DNA of 64,000 bases from Pseudomonas typographi (GTDB lineage: Bacteria > Pseudomonadota > Gammaproteobacteria > Pseudomonadales > Pseudomonadaceae), in assembly GCF_014694385.1 (NCBI RefSeq), contig NZ_JAAOCA010000010.1:1-64000 (forward strand). The letters run 5' to 3'. Numbering within the stretch: the stretch's first letter is position 1; every line of letters starts with the position of its first letter. Shown here piece after piece: positions 16,517-25,502 of the stretch. The position numbers and the translations under genes were made by a program. The notes below the pieces were generated by a model. That model had not been told where the DNA came from, searched no databases, and saw only the letters and a program-made list of their open reading frames with translations.

Positions 16517-17896
16517 TCAGCGTTGCGCCAGGGCGGCCAAGTCGCGGTAACCCGCGCCGGGGTGCTGGCCGGGCAAGCGGTCGCCGGCACCGAACAGCTT
16601 GTGGCGCAAGCTGCCTTCGGCATAGGCGGTTTTATAAAGGCCGCGGCTTTGCAATTCGGGTATCACATGCTCGATGAAGTCGGCGTAGCTTTCGGGTGTC
16701 ACAGTGCGGGTGAGGTTGAAGCCATCTAGGCCGGTGTCTTGCACCCAGCCGTGCAATTGGTCAGCCACTTGCACGCCGGAACCGACCAATGCCGGGTAGC
16801 GGCCGCCGAGGGCGTTTTCGTCGAGGATGCGGCGCACGGTCCAATCCTGATTGGCGGTCAAGGTTTTCACGGCCGATTCGATGGCGTTGTTCTTCTCGAA
16901 GCGGATTGGCTCATCCAGGCCATAGCGGCCCAAGTCGATACCGGTGGAGGCAGCGTAATGCGCCAGGCCCGCTTCGGGGTTGGCGTAGCGCAAGTATTCG
17001 CCGTGCTTGTCGCGCGCTTCGGCTTCGCTGGCGGCGGTGACTACGCTGATGCCCATGAATACTTTGATCGCTTGCGGCGGTCGCCCGGCCTGGCGCGCGG
17101 CCTCTCGAATGGCCGCCACCTGGCGGGCGGCGGCCTCGCGGCTTTGCCCGGAGATGAACACGCATTCGGCGTGCCGCCCGGCAAAGCGCAGGCCACGGGC
17201 CGACGAACCGGCTTGGAACAAGACCGGGGTGCGCTGTGGCGATGGCTCGCACAGGTGGTAGCCCTCTACCTGGTAGAACTCGCCGTGGTGCTGCACCGGG
17301 TGCACTTTGCTGGGCTGGGCATAGATGCGCCGTTCGCGATCGGCCAGTACCGCGCCATCTTCCCAACTGCCTTCCCACAGTTTGTAGAGCACTTCGAGGT
17401 ATTCATCGGCCTGGTCGTAACGGCGATCATGCTCCACCTGTGCCGGGCGCCCCATGGCGCGGGCTGCGCTTTCTAAGTAACCGGTGACGATATTCCAGCC
17501 GACCCGCCCGTTGCTGAGGTGATCGAGCGTAGACATGCGCCGGGCGAACAGGTAAGGCAGGTCGTAGCTGAGGTTGGCCGTGAGGCCGAACCCCAGGTTT
17601 TGGGTAACCGCAGCCATGGCCGACACCAGCAACAAGGGGTCGTTGACCGGTAACTGGATGCTCTCTTGCAAGGTGAGGTCCACATTCGCGCGGTATACGT
17701 CGTACACCCCCACGATGTCGGCCAGGAACAAGCCGTCGAACAGGCCCTTTTCGAGCAAACGGGCAAGGTCGGTCCAGTAGTCGAGGCGGTGGTAGTTGGC
17801 CGAGCGGTCGCGAGGGTGCGTCCACAAACCATGGTTGATGTGCCCCACGCAGTTCATGTTGAAGGCGTTCAGCAAGATGTGTTTATTCGATGGCAT
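16517..17896 (-). CDS. FMN-dependent monooxygenase of the NtaA/SnaA/DszA family
   Basis: A 459-residue bacterial-luciferase-like oxygenase that uses FMNH2 supplied by a separate reductase. The family cleaves aminopolycarboxylates or oxidises sulfones and related organosulfur compounds. Family segments include MNCVGHINHGLW, STLDHLSNGRVGWNIVTGYL, VLFQAGSSARGLRFAGRHAE and GVQVADQLHGWV. It lies nine bases after the SfnB-like gene, so they form an operon. With the divergent SsuA-like binding protein and a second monooxygenase this points to scavenging sulfur from organic sources. The exact substrate is unknown. Confidence 0.8.
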   Translation of the reverse strand: MPSNKHILLNAFNMNCVGHINHGLWTHPRDRSANYHRLDYWTDLARLLEKGLFDGLFLADIVGVYDVYRANVDLTLQESIQLPVNDPLLLVSAMAAVTQNLGFGLTANLSYDLPYLFARRMSTLDHLSNGRVGWNIVTGYLESAARAMGRPAQVEHDRRYDQADEYLEVLYKLWEGSWEDGAVLADRERRIYAQPSKVHPVQHHGEFYQVEGYHLCEPSPQRTPVLFQAGSSARGLRFAGRHAECVFISGQSREAAARQVAAIREAARQAGRPPQAIKVFMGISVVTAASEAEARDKHGEYLRYANPEAGLAHYAASTGIDLGRYGLDEPIRFEKNNAIESAVKTLTANQDWTVRRILDENALGGRYPALVGSGVQVADQLHGWVQDTGLDGFNLTRTVTPESYADFIEHVIPELQSRGLYKTAYAEGSLRHKLFGAGDRLPGQHPGAGYRDLAALAQR

Positions 17897-17905
17897 GGCG
17901 AGCTC

Positions 17906-19621
17906 TCAGAGGTAACCCTTGCGCGGCGGCAGTTCGCCGTTGAGGTGGTAGTTGCCAATGGCGTGGTACTTCCAGCGCACCGGGTCGTGCAGGGTGTGGG
18001 TGCGGGCGTTGCGCCAGTAACGGTCTAGCCCGGCGCCGCTGCCGGCCAGCTCCACCAGTAGGTTGCCAGCGGCCAGCGAGGTGTCGGTGCTCAGTGCCCG
18101 TACTTCGGCCACGGCCAGCGAGGCCGCCGCCACCCGAGCACTGTCGGGCGCCTCCCGGGCGGCTTGCACGTGCTCGCCGGCTACCCTGAGCAAGGCCTCG
18201 GTGGCTGCCACGTGTACCGCCAGTTCGCCCAGGCTGTAGGCCACCAGGTCGTCGTGCGGCTCAGCCAACTGCCGGGCACGATCGAACGCGCCCCGCGCCA
18301 GCCCGGTATCGATGGCCGCATGCAGCAGTTGGGCGACGGGCCCTACCGCGGTAGGGCGTTCGAACGAGGCTTGGAACGGCACTACATCGTCGGCGTCGAC
18401 GTACACCTGCTCGAACACCACCGAGCCGCTTCCGGTAGTGCGCTGGCCCATGCCGGACCAGTCGTCGATGATGCGCAGGCCGCTGGCTTCCCGGTGCACG
18501 AAGGCCATCTGCTGGCGGCCCTCCGGGTCGATCACCGAGGTAGGCACGCGCTGGGCGAACAACGCACCGGTGGCGTAGAACTTGCGCCCGTTGATGCGGT
18601 TGCCGGTGCCGTCCGGTGTCAGCGAGGTGGTGCGGTGCTGGGAGGTCTTGGTGCCGATCTCGGCCAGGGCGTTGCCAAAACGCACTCCGGCCTGCGCCTC
18701 GGCGAACAGCCGCCGTTGTTGCGCGGCGGTGCCGTTCACCCGCAACACCTCCAACGCATAGAAATGATTCTGCGGGATTTGCCCAATCGAGCCGTCGGCC
18801 GCCGAGAGCAAGGCGATTACCTCGGCCACGGTGGCAACGCTGGCATCCAGCCCACCGAAGGCTTTAGGTACGGTCAAAGCTAACAGGCCGCTGGCGCTGA
18901 GGCGGTCGAGTTCTGCGTGTGGCAGGCGGCGTTCACGGTCTCGTTCGGCGGCGCCAGAGGCAAACTCCGTGGCCAGGTAGCGGGCCAGTTGTAGCGCACT
19001 GGCCGCATCGGCGGCGCGTTCGCCCGCTGGCGGCAGCGGCACACCGGGGCGTACGCTCAATGCGTATTGGCCCAGCGCCAGCACATTTTGCCGCAACGCC
19101 GGCAGTGGCCGCGGCCGCTGTGCCTGTTGCCAGTGCCGGGCAAGGCCAAACTCGGCCAGGGTGGCGCGGCTGCCACTGAGCTCGAAGAGTTTTTCGCTCA
19201 GCAACACGGCGGTGCGCTGGGCCTGCACCTGGGCCTGTAGCGCCGCCACCGGCCGCTGTTCGGCAGGGGCGCTGGCCGCTTGCGCCAGCAACACCTGGGC
19301 GGCGCGCAGTTGAACCTGCAGGCGGCCCACCTCGGCGATGATGAATGGCTCCAGGCGTGCCGCCTCCACCTCGGCGTCCGCCCAAGGCCTGGCACGTTCG
19401 CGGATGAATGCCAGGGTATCGGCGTAGGCGCTTTCGCCCAGGCCCACATCGATGGCCGCATGCAGCAAGGGTTCGGGCAATGCGTGAGGATCTTGGCCCT
19501 GTGGCAGATACTGGCGCAGGTGGGCCAGGGCAATGGCAGGGTCGAGGGCTGCCTGTTCGCGCAGGGTATTGACCTGCTCGGTGGGGGTAGGCAGGGGGTA
19601 ATAGGGGGCCGCGGCAGTCAC
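17906..19621 (-). CDS. SfnB-like acyl-CoA dehydrogenase-fold monooxygenase with an extra N-terminal half-domain
   Basis: A 571-residue flavoprotein. From about residue 195 it is a complete SfnB/DszC-like enzyme: ERRLPHAELDRLSASGLLAL, IPQNHFYALEVLR, TGSGSVVFEQVYVDADDVVP, and the C-terminal helical bundle ending RNARTHTLHDPVRWK. Residues about 50-190 repeat the C-terminal helical bundle of the same family (LLHAAIDVGLGESAY at 52 against LLHAAIDTGLARGAF at 432; LFELSGSRATLAEFGLARHW). Usual members have about 400 residues, so an in-frame deletion between two tandem paralogues probably fused them. Whether the extra half is folded is unknown. GTG 19621 is supported by GAGGA seven bases upstream. It probably oxidises a sulfone or sulfonate with reduced flavin. 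Confidence 0.75.
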   Translation of the reverse strand: MTAAAPYYPLPTPTEQVNTLREQAALDPAIALAHLRQYLPQGQDPHALPEPLLHAAIDVGLGESAYADTLAFIRERARPWADAEVEAARLEPFIIAEVGRLQVQLRAAQVLLAQAASAPAEQRPVAALQAQVQAQRTAVLLSEKLFELSGSRATLAEFGLARHWQQAQRPRPLPALRQNVLALGQYALSVRPGVPLPPAGERAADAASALQLARYLATEFASGAAERDRERRLPHAELDRLSASGLLALTVPKAFGGLDASVATVAEVIALLSAADGSIGQIPQNHFYALEVLRVNGTAAQQRRLFAEAQAGVRFGNALAEIGTKTSQHRTTSLTPDGTGNRINGRKFYATGALFAQRVPTSVIDPEGRQQMAFVHREASGLRIIDDWSGMGQRTTGSGSVVFEQVYVDADDVVPFQASFERPTAVGPVAQLLHAAIDTGLARGAFDRARQLAEPHDDLVAYSLGELAVHVAATEALLRVAGEHVQAAREAPDSARVAAASLAVAEVRALSTDTSLAAGNLLVELAGSGAGLDRYWRNARTHTLHDPVRWKYHAIGNYHLNGELPPRKGYL

Positions 19622-20030
19622 GCACAGTCCTCGCTGGGGCGAAGGCCGGTAATGCCTCGGCTTCGCTAGGGTTATAAAAAAAAGCCAAGTCCATTGGCCC
19701 GGTGCAGCGAGAGTAGGGCGGTATAAGAAAATTAGAAAATAGCGTTTTTGAATATATATAAGCCCGCGTTCGCGGCCATAAGGTTATTCCCCGATGGCAT
19801 TTGCCACGCATGCCAACCGGCTTATAGGTTGGCCATGCCTCTCGTGAAGTGTTTCAGACGTTCGCACAAGCATCGACCCTATAGGTGAGGTTCGCCGGCC
19901 AAAGCGGCCTGGCAGCAAAAGGTGCCGTCAAGGTCGCCCGGCCAACGTCTAAAGCACCACACGAACAATGCCAACAGACCGCCCTGGCGGCTCGGCCACG
20001 CCCATGGCCGCCAGGCCTTCGGAGCCGTCC
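19622..20030. promoter_or_regulatory. Divergent promoter region of the organosulfur cluster
   Basis: About 400 bases separate the SfnB-like gene from the SsuA-like gene. The left part (19710-19765) is AT-rich and likely to hold the minus-strand promoter. TGGCA-TT-TGCCA at 19794-19805 is a small dyad. The right part is occupied by a MITE-like repeat (19844-19972). No clear CysB or sigma-54 site was found. Confidence 0.35.
19844..19972. repeat. MITE-like palindromic repeat, copy A
   Basis: The left end GTGTTTCAGACGTTCGCACA and right end CCAACGTCTAAAGCACCACA are imperfect inverted repeats. They share TTCGCAC and GGTGCCGTCAA modules with the copies at 25414, 30953 and 31157. This copy lies in the promoter region between the divergent organosulfur genes. 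Confidence 0.55.
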
Positions 20031-20984
20031 GTGAAACCCTTGATCGTTTTGGCCAGCACCTGCCTGGCAACTGTATTGTCCTTGGCTTCTTACGCCCAAA
20101 CCCTGGTGGTGGGCGACCAAAGCTACAACGCCCGCACCGTGATGGAGGCGGCCGGGGTGCTTGAAGACCTGCCCTATACCCTTGAATGGAAGCAGTTCAG
20201 CGCCGGCTCCCCGGTGGCCGAGGCGCTCAACGCCGGCAGCCTCGACCTGGGGTTGTTGGGCGATGCGCCGCCGCTGTTTCTCGGCGCCTTGGGCGCGCCG
20301 CTGAAGGTTGTCGCGGTGTCGCGCCAGCAGTTGGACGGTGTCGCTATCGTGGTGCGCGGCGACTCAGGCATCCAGCGCGTGGAAGACCTTCGCGGCAAGC
20401 GCGCCGCCGTTTGGAAAGGCTCCTGGAGCCAGCAACTGTTGTTCAGCGCCCTGGACCGGGCCAAGGTCCCGCGTGACGCGGTTGACCTGCGTTACCTCAA
20501 TGCACTGGACGCCGCCCATGCGCTGGACGGCGGCTCGGTGGATGCCATCGCCACCTGGGAGCCTTATGTGACCCAGGCCGTGCGCCATGGCGCGCGGGTG
20601 CTGTGCACCGCCGAGGGGCTGATCCCGGCGCAAAGCTTCGTCGTGGCCAGCGACAGCGCCATCGCTGGCAAGCGCGCCGCCATCGCCGATTTTCTGGCCC
20701 GCTTGCGCACGGCACGGCAATGGTCACTGCAAAGCCCAGCCCACACCGAGCAATACGCCAACGCCTGGGCCGAGCGCACCCGGGCCGATGCCGACATCGC
20801 CCGCGTTTGGTTTGCCCACGCCCGTACCGACCTGGTGCCGGTAGACGCACGTGCGATCAGCGATGCCCAGCAAACCATCGACTTTTTCGCAGGGCTTGGG
20901 CAAATCCACAGCTACCCCGCGGCGCGCATCTTCGACCCATCGTTCGGCGCCGCGTTGGCGCCCGACGTTGCCACGGCACCTTGA
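20031..20984 (+). CDS. SsuA-like periplasmic sulfonate-binding protein
   Basis: A 317-residue periplasmic solute-binding protein of the SsuA/TauA type. The signal peptide is MKPLIVLASTCLATVLSLAS. Typical segments are LEWKQFSAGSPVAEALNAGS, GLLGDAPPLFLGALGAPLKV, and VWKGSWSQQLLFSALD. GTG 20031 is chosen because GGAG lies six bases before it and the signal peptide starts there; the upstream frame to 19968 lies largely in the MITE-like repeat. No ABC permease or ATPase gene follows, so it must borrow a transporter encoded elsewhere. It is followed nine bases later by a flavin monooxygenase gene. Its role is likely capture of aliphatic sulfonates or similar compounds. Confidence 0.8.
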   Translation: MKPLIVLASTCLATVLSLASYAQTLVVGDQSYNARTVMEAAGVLEDLPYTLEWKQFSAGSPVAEALNAGSLDLGLLGDAPPLFLGALGAPLKVVAVSRQQLDGVAIVVRGDSGIQRVEDLRGKRAAVWKGSWSQQLLFSALDRAKVPRDAVDLRYLNALDAAHALDGGSVDAIATWEPYVTQAVRHGARVLCTAEGLIPAQSFVVASDSAIAGKRAAIADFLARLRTARQWSLQSPAHTEQYANAWAERTRADADIARVWFAHARTDLVPVDARAISDAQQTIDFFAGLGQIHSYPAARIFDPSFGAALAPDVATAP

Positions 20985-20993
20985 GGAGGTTCC

Positions 20994-22325
20994 ATGACCC
21001 ACGCTCCCCGGCAGTTGCACCTGGCCGCCTTCCTGCTTAGCGGCCCGGTGATTCACAGCCACGCCGCCTGGCGCCACCCGAATACCCTCGGCCACTTCCT
21101 TGAACCGGAATACTACGCGCGTACCGCGCGGGTGGTAGAAGAGGGCTTGTTCGACTTTTTATTCTTCGCCGACCGCCTGGCGGTTGGCGACCAAATGGGC
21201 GGCTCGAGGGAATTCGCGCTGCGCTATGGCGCCCAGGACGCTGCCCGGCTAGACCCACTGCCCCTGCTGGCCTACCTGGTGGGGCAAACCCGCCGCCTGG
21301 GCCTGGGCTGCACCCGCTCCACCACCTACTACGAGCCGGCCCATGTGGCGCGGGCGTTCGCCACCCTCGACCATCTTTCCAAGGGGCGTGCGGCCTGGAA
21401 CATCGTCACCTCGATGAACGACAGCGAAGGCCGCTTGTTCGGCAAGGCCAAGCACCTTGAGCACGACCTGCGCTACGACCGTGCCGATGAGTTCGTCGAG
21501 GTCGCCTGCAAGCTGTGGAACAGTTGGGCGCCCGGCGCCCTGAAGCTGGACCGCGCCAGCGGCGAGTTGGCCGACCCGGCTGGGGTCACGTCGGTCAATC
21601 ACAACGGTACCTGGTTCCAAGTAGAGGGGCCATTGAACATCCCGCGCAGCCCCCAGGGGCGCCCGGTGTTGATCCAGGCCGGTTCTTCCGGCCGTGGCCG
21701 GCGGTTCGGTGCACGCTGGGCCGAGGCGATCTTCACCATCCAGCCGAACCTGGCGGCGGCCCGTGCATTTCGTGACGACGTGCGCAGCCAAGCGCAGGCC
21801 GCCGGGCGCAACGCAGACCATTGCAAGGTGCTCACGGCGGTGATGCCGTTCATTGGCGCGAGCGAGGCCGAAGCCCGCGCCAAGCGCGACCAGCACAATG
21901 CCCTAGCGCGACCGGAGCTTGGCTTGGTGACGTTATCCTCGCAACTGAACTTCGATTTTTCCGCGTTCAGCCTCGACACGACGGTGGGAGCGCTGGCGGC
22001 GCTGCCAGATACGCCCCCGGCGGTGGCGGAAAAACTCCTCGGCCAAGGGGCTGATACCACCCTGGAAACATTGGGGCGCAGCTACGCGGCCAGCGTGAGG
22101 GTGCCACAATGGGTAGGTACCGGCGCACAGGTCGCCGAGCAGTTGGCGGGGTGGTTCGAGCAGGGCGGTTGCGACGGTTACGTGATTTCCCCCGGCTACC
22201 TGCCTGGCTCGTTCAGTGAGTTCGTTGAAGCGGTGGTCCCGCACCTGCAGCGCCGTGGCCTGTACCGCCGTGGCTACGAGGGCAGCACGCTGCGTGAGCA
22301 CCTTGGGTTGCCGCCGCTGGGGTGA
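20994..22325 (+). CDS. FMN-dependent monooxygenase of the NtaA/SnaA/DszA family (second)
   Basis: A 443-residue luciferase-like oxygenase, related to but distinct from the one at 16517. Diagnostic segments are FATLDHLSKGRAAWNIVTSM, VLIQAGSSGRGRRFGARWAE and GTGAQVAEQLAGWFEQGG. A GAGGAGG ribosome-binding site precedes ATG 20994. It follows the SsuA-like binding protein by nine bases, so the pair is an operon for uptake and oxidation of a sulfur or nitrogen compound. It needs an FMN reductase from elsewhere. The substrate cannot be predicted. Confidence 0.8.
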   Translation: MTHAPRQLHLAAFLLSGPVIHSHAAWRHPNTLGHFLEPEYYARTARVVEEGLFDFLFFADRLAVGDQMGGSREFALRYGAQDAARLDPLPLLAYLVGQTRRLGLGCTRSTTYYEPAHVARAFATLDHLSKGRAAWNIVTSMNDSEGRLFGKAKHLEHDLRYDRADEFVEVACKLWNSWAPGALKLDRASGELADPAGVTSVNHNGTWFQVEGPLNIPRSPQGRPVLIQAGSSGRGRRFGARWAEAIFTIQPNLAAARAFRDDVRSQAQAAGRNADHCKVLTAVMPFIGASEAEARAKRDQHNALARPELGLVTLSSQLNFDFSAFSLDTTVGALAALPDTPPAVAEKLLGQGADTTLETLGRSYAASVRVPQWVGTGAQVAEQLAGWFEQGGCDGYVISPGYLPGSFSEFVEAVVPHLQRRGLYRRGYEGSTLREHLGLPPLG

Positions 22326-22414
22326 GAACCGGGCCGGCCAGTGCTTCACCCAGACTGAACGCGTAGCGCGGGGGCCGGTCCTTTGATTCATCGTCCCTTA
22401 GCAGGAGCCTGCTC

Positions 22415-23443
22415 ATGTCGACCGAACTGCCACTGGCCCAACGTTTTGTCCTGGCCTCGCGCCCCAGCGGCGCGCCCGCGCCCGAACATTTTCGCCTGGA
22501 GCGCTTCACCCCGCCGCTGCCGCAGGCGGGCCAGGTATTGCTGGAAACCCTTTACCTGTCCCTGGACCCTTACATGCGCGGGCGGATGAGCGATGCGCCG
22601 TCGTACGCGCCGCCGGTGCAAGTCGGCGAGGTGATGGTCGGCGGCACGGTCAGCCGCGTGTTGCAAAGCCAGCACCCCAGGTTCCACGAAGGCGACCTGG
22701 TGGTGAGCATGGGTGGCTGGCAAACCCACTCGCTCAGCGACGGCAGCGGCCTTGCGCCCCTGCCGCCGGACCTGCCCAGCCCGTCGATGGCCCTTGGGGT
22801 GCTCGGTATGCCGGGGATGACCGCCTATATGGGCCTGACCCATATTGGCCAGCCCAAGGCTGGGGAAACCCTGGTGGTCGCGGCCGCTTCCGGGCCGGTG
22901 GGCTCGGTGGTCGGGCAGTTGGCCAAGCTTAACGGCCTCAAGGCGGTTGGCGTGGCCGGCGGGCCCGATAAATGCCGCTACGTGGTGCAAGAACTGGGCT
23001 TCGACGCCTGTGTAGACCACAAAAGCCCGCATTTTGCCGAGGAGTTGGCCCAGGCGTGCGACAAGGGTATCGATGTGTATTTCGAGAATGTTGGCGGCAA
23101 GGTATTCGATGCGGTGCTGGGGCTGCTCAACCCTCAGGCGCGCATCCCGTTGTGCGGCCTGGTGGCCGGTTACAACCAAGGCGAACTGCCACCAGGCCCT
23201 GACCGCAGTGGGCTACTGCCCCGCGCACTATTGACCAAGCGCGCGAAGATGCAAGGTTTTATCGTGTCCGACGACTTCGGCGACCGCCAGGGCGAATTCG
23301 TGGCGGCCATGGCACCCCTGGTACGCGAAGGTAAGGTGAAGTTTCGCGAGGATGTGGTGCAGGGCTTCGAGCAAGCGCCGCAGGCTTTTATCGGCCTGTT
23401 GGAGGGGAAGAACTTCGGAAAATTACTGGTGAAAGTGGTATAA
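22415..23443 (+). CDS. NADPH-dependent enone reductase (CurA-like, MDR superfamily)
   Basis: A 342-residue zinc-free medium-chain dehydrogenase/reductase that reduces carbon-carbon double bonds next to carbonyl groups, like curcumin reductase CurA and leukotriene B4 dehydrogenases. Motifs are [33 protein letters not shown], the Rossmann segment [18 protein letters not shown], and [19 protein letters not shown]. It is full length. It is 89 bases after the monooxygenase gene and probably separate. A CGGCG/CGCCG hairpin followed by TTTGTTT (23446-23462) may terminate it before recR. Confidence 0.85.
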   Translation: MSTELPLAQRFVLASRPSGAPAPEHFRLERFTPPLPQAGQVLLETLYLSLDPYMRGRMSDAPSYAPPVQVGEVMVGGTVSRVLQSQHPRFHEGDLVVSMGGWQTHSLSDGSGLAPLPPDLPSPSMALGVLGMPGMTAYMGLTHIGQPKAGETLVVAAASGPVGSVVGQLAKLNGLKAVGVAGGPDKCRYVVQELGFDACVDHKSPHFAEELAQACDKGIDVYFENVGGKVFDAVLGLLNPQARIPLCGLVAGYNQGELPPGPDRSGLLPRALLTKRAKMQGFIVSDDFGDRQGEFVAAMAPLVREGKVKFREDVVQGFEQAPQAFIGLLEGKNFGKLLVKVV

Positions 23444-23480
23444 ACCGGCGCTTCGCCGTTTGTTTGCCAGGTATTTCGCG

Positions 23481-24080
23481 ATGAGCTTCAGCCCGCTGAT
23501 CCGCCAATTGATCGACGCCCTGCGCACGCTGCCCGGGGTGGGCCAGAAGTCTGCCCAGCGCATGGCGTTGCAATTGCTCGAGCGCGATCGCAGCGGGGGC
23601 ACCCGCCTGGCCCAGGCATTGGCCCAGGCCATGGAGGGCGTGGGGCATTGCCAGCAGTGCCGCACGCTGACCGAGCAAACCCTGTGCCCACAATGCGCAG
23701 ACCCGCGCCGCGACGACACCGTATTGTGCGTAGTGCAGGGCCCAATGGATGTGTATGCGGTGGAACAGACCGGCTACCGAGGCCGCTACTTCGTGCTCAA
23801 GGGCCACCTGTCGCCCTTGGATGGGCTGGGCCCGGATGCGATCGGTGTACCGCAATTGATGGCGCGCATCGAGGCACAAAGCACCTTCCAGGAAGTGATC
23901 CTGGCCACCAACCCCACGGTCGAGGGCGAGGCCACCGCGCATTACATCGCCCAATTGCTGCTGGAAAAAGGCCTGTTGGTGTCGCGTATCGCCCATGGCG
24001 TACCGCTGGGTGGCGAGCTGGAATTGGTCGATGGCGGCACCTTGGCGCATTCCTTCGCCGGGCGTAAGCCAATGCTATAG
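23481..24080 (+). CDS. recR: Recombination mediator RecR
   Basis: A 199-residue protein that, with RecF and RecO, loads RecA on gapped DNA. Order of parts: helix-hairpin-helix ([19 protein letters not shown]), zinc finger (GHCQQCRTL, then LCPQC), Toprim domain ([32 protein letters not shown]) and Walker-B-like [15 protein letters not shown]. The start at 23481 gives the family length; an upstream ATG at 23460 adds seven residues. In most Pseudomonas recR follows dnaX-ybaB. Here it follows a curA-like gene, and apt-anr-hemN, which often lie beside it, are 34 kb away. Confidence 0.95.
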   Translation: MSFSPLIRQLIDALRTLPGVGQKSAQRMALQLLERDRSGGTRLAQALAQAMEGVGHCQQCRTLTEQTLCPQCADPRRDDTVLCVVQGPMDVYAVEQTGYRGRYFVLKGHLSPLDGLGPDAIGVPQLMARIEAQSTFQEVILATNPTVEGEATAHYIAQLLLEKGLLVSRIAHGVPLGGELELVDGGTLAHSFAGRKPML

Positions 24081-24221
24081 CCCACGGCATATCGTAGGCC
24101 GGCGGTAACGAGCAGGGGCTGGGTAACGTGTTCAGGTACGCGGCCTGTTTGAACCTGAAAGGCGACGACACGGGGTTTTTCTGGGATATTGGCGTGAACA
24201 GCCGCGTTGCGTGGAGGCCCG

Positions 24222-25352
24222 ATGCCGATCAAGACCCTTACCCGCCTCGACAGCCTTGCCCCGGCCGAGTGGGATGCATTGTTGCCCCATGCCCAGCCGT
24301 TCTTGCGCCATGGTTTTCTCAGCGCCCTGGAAGCCAGTGGTAGCCTGGCCCCAGGCAGCGGCTGGCAGGCTGAGCATTTCGTGCTGGAGGAGGGCGGCCA
24401 GTTGCAGGCGGCGCTGCCGGCTTACCGCAAATGGCACAGCTATGGTGAGTATGTGTTCGACCACGGCTGGGCCGATGCCTGCCGGCGTGCGGGCGTGCGC
24501 TATTATCCCAAGTTACTGTGTGCGGTGCCGTTCAGCCCGGTGACCGGGCCGCGCCTGTTGGCACCCCGGCTCGACGCCGGCCTGGCCTTGCTCAAGGCAC
24601 TCCCGGCGCACCTTCAGGCCGAGGAGCTGTCTGGCGCCCACCTGAACTTCAGCGAGCCGGCGCTGGATGCGCACATGGCCAGCCTGCCCGGCTGGCTGGA
24701 GCGCTTGGGTTGCCAGTACCACTGGCACAACCGGGGCTACCGCGACTTCCAGGACTTTCTCGATGCCTTGAGTTCGCGTAAGCGCAAACAAATGCGTAAA
24801 GAACGCGAGCAGGTGGCCGGGCAGGGCATCGACTTCACCTGGCACCAAGGCGGCGAGCTTGCCGAGGCACAGTGGGATTTCGTCTACGCCTGCTATGCCA
24901 ATACCTATGAAATCCGCGGCCAGGCCCCCTACCTGACCCGTGCGTTTTTCAGCCTGCTCGCCGAGCGTATGCCCGAGGCCATTCGCGTAGTGTTCGCGGT
25001 GCAGCATGGCCGGCCGGTGGCCATGGCCTTCAGCTTGGTTGGTGACGGCTGTTTGTACGGCCGCTATTGGGGGAGCTTGGCAGACTTCGACCGCCTGCAC
25101 TTCGAAACCTGTTTCTACCAAGGGATGGACTACGCCATCGGCCATGGGCTGGCGCACTTCGATGCCGGCGCACAGGGCGAGCACAAGCTGATCCGTGGCT
25201 TCGAGCCGACCCTCACGCGCTCCTGGCATTACCTGTTGCACCCGGGCTTGCGCAACGCGGTGGCCGAATTTCTCGAACAAGAGCGGGCCGGCGTGCAAGC
25301 CTATGCCGAACAAGCCCGTGACGCACTGCCGTATAGGCAAGCGGGTGCATGA
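24222..25352 (+). CDS. GNAT/FemAB-like acyltransferase (DUF482 family)
   Basis: A 376-residue cytosolic protein. Recognisable family pieces are LGCQYHWHNRGYRDFQDFLD followed by SSRKRKQMRKEREQ, FVYACYANTYEIRGQAPYLT, and HFDAGAQGEHKLIRGFEPTL near the end. These mark the DUF482 branch of double-GNAT proteins; their substrate is unknown. GGAGG before ATG 24222 sets the start. It is about 140 bases after recR and probably has its own promoter. Confidence 0.8.
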   Translation: MPIKTLTRLDSLAPAEWDALLPHAQPFLRHGFLSALEASGSLAPGSGWQAEHFVLEEGGQLQAALPAYRKWHSYGEYVFDHGWADACRRAGVRYYPKLLCAVPFSPVTGPRLLAPRLDAGLALLKALPAHLQAEELSGAHLNFSEPALDAHMASLPGWLERLGCQYHWHNRGYRDFQDFLDALSSRKRKQMRKEREQVAGQGIDFTWHQGGELAEAQWDFVYACYANTYEIRGQAPYLTRAFFSLLAERMPEAIRVVFAVQHGRPVAMAFSLVGDGCLYGRYWGSLADFDRLHFETCFYQGMDYAIGHGLAHFDAGAQGEHKLIRGFEPTLTRSWHYLLHPGLRNAVAEFLEQERAGVQAYAEQARDALPYRQAGA

Positions 25353-25413
25353 TATCGGCGGGGCAGGTGGTATCGCCGCTTAGCCTGCATGTTGACCTTC
25401 GCGCCCTAGGCGC

Positions 25414-25502
25414 TACTGGGGTGTCTCAGCCTTTCGCACGAGCATTGACGGGCGAAAAGGCACCGTCAAAAGGGTATAGCCAACTTCTGAAACACCGTAC
25501 TA
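25414..25502. repeat. MITE-like palindromic repeat, copy B (short form)
   Basis: The element runs from TACTGGGGTGTCTCAG to CTTCTGAAACACCGTACTA. The ends are inverted and the middle carries GCACGAGCATTGACG and the reverse of GACGGTGCCTTTT. Its right end coincides with the stop codon (TAG, minus strand, 25500-25502) of the chemoreceptor gene, so it sits exactly at that gene's 3' end. Confidence 0.6.

Noticed and set aside
24222-25352. FemABX peptidyltransferase
   Set aside because: Motifs fit the DUF482 double-GNAT branch better; no tRNA-dependent features can be seen.
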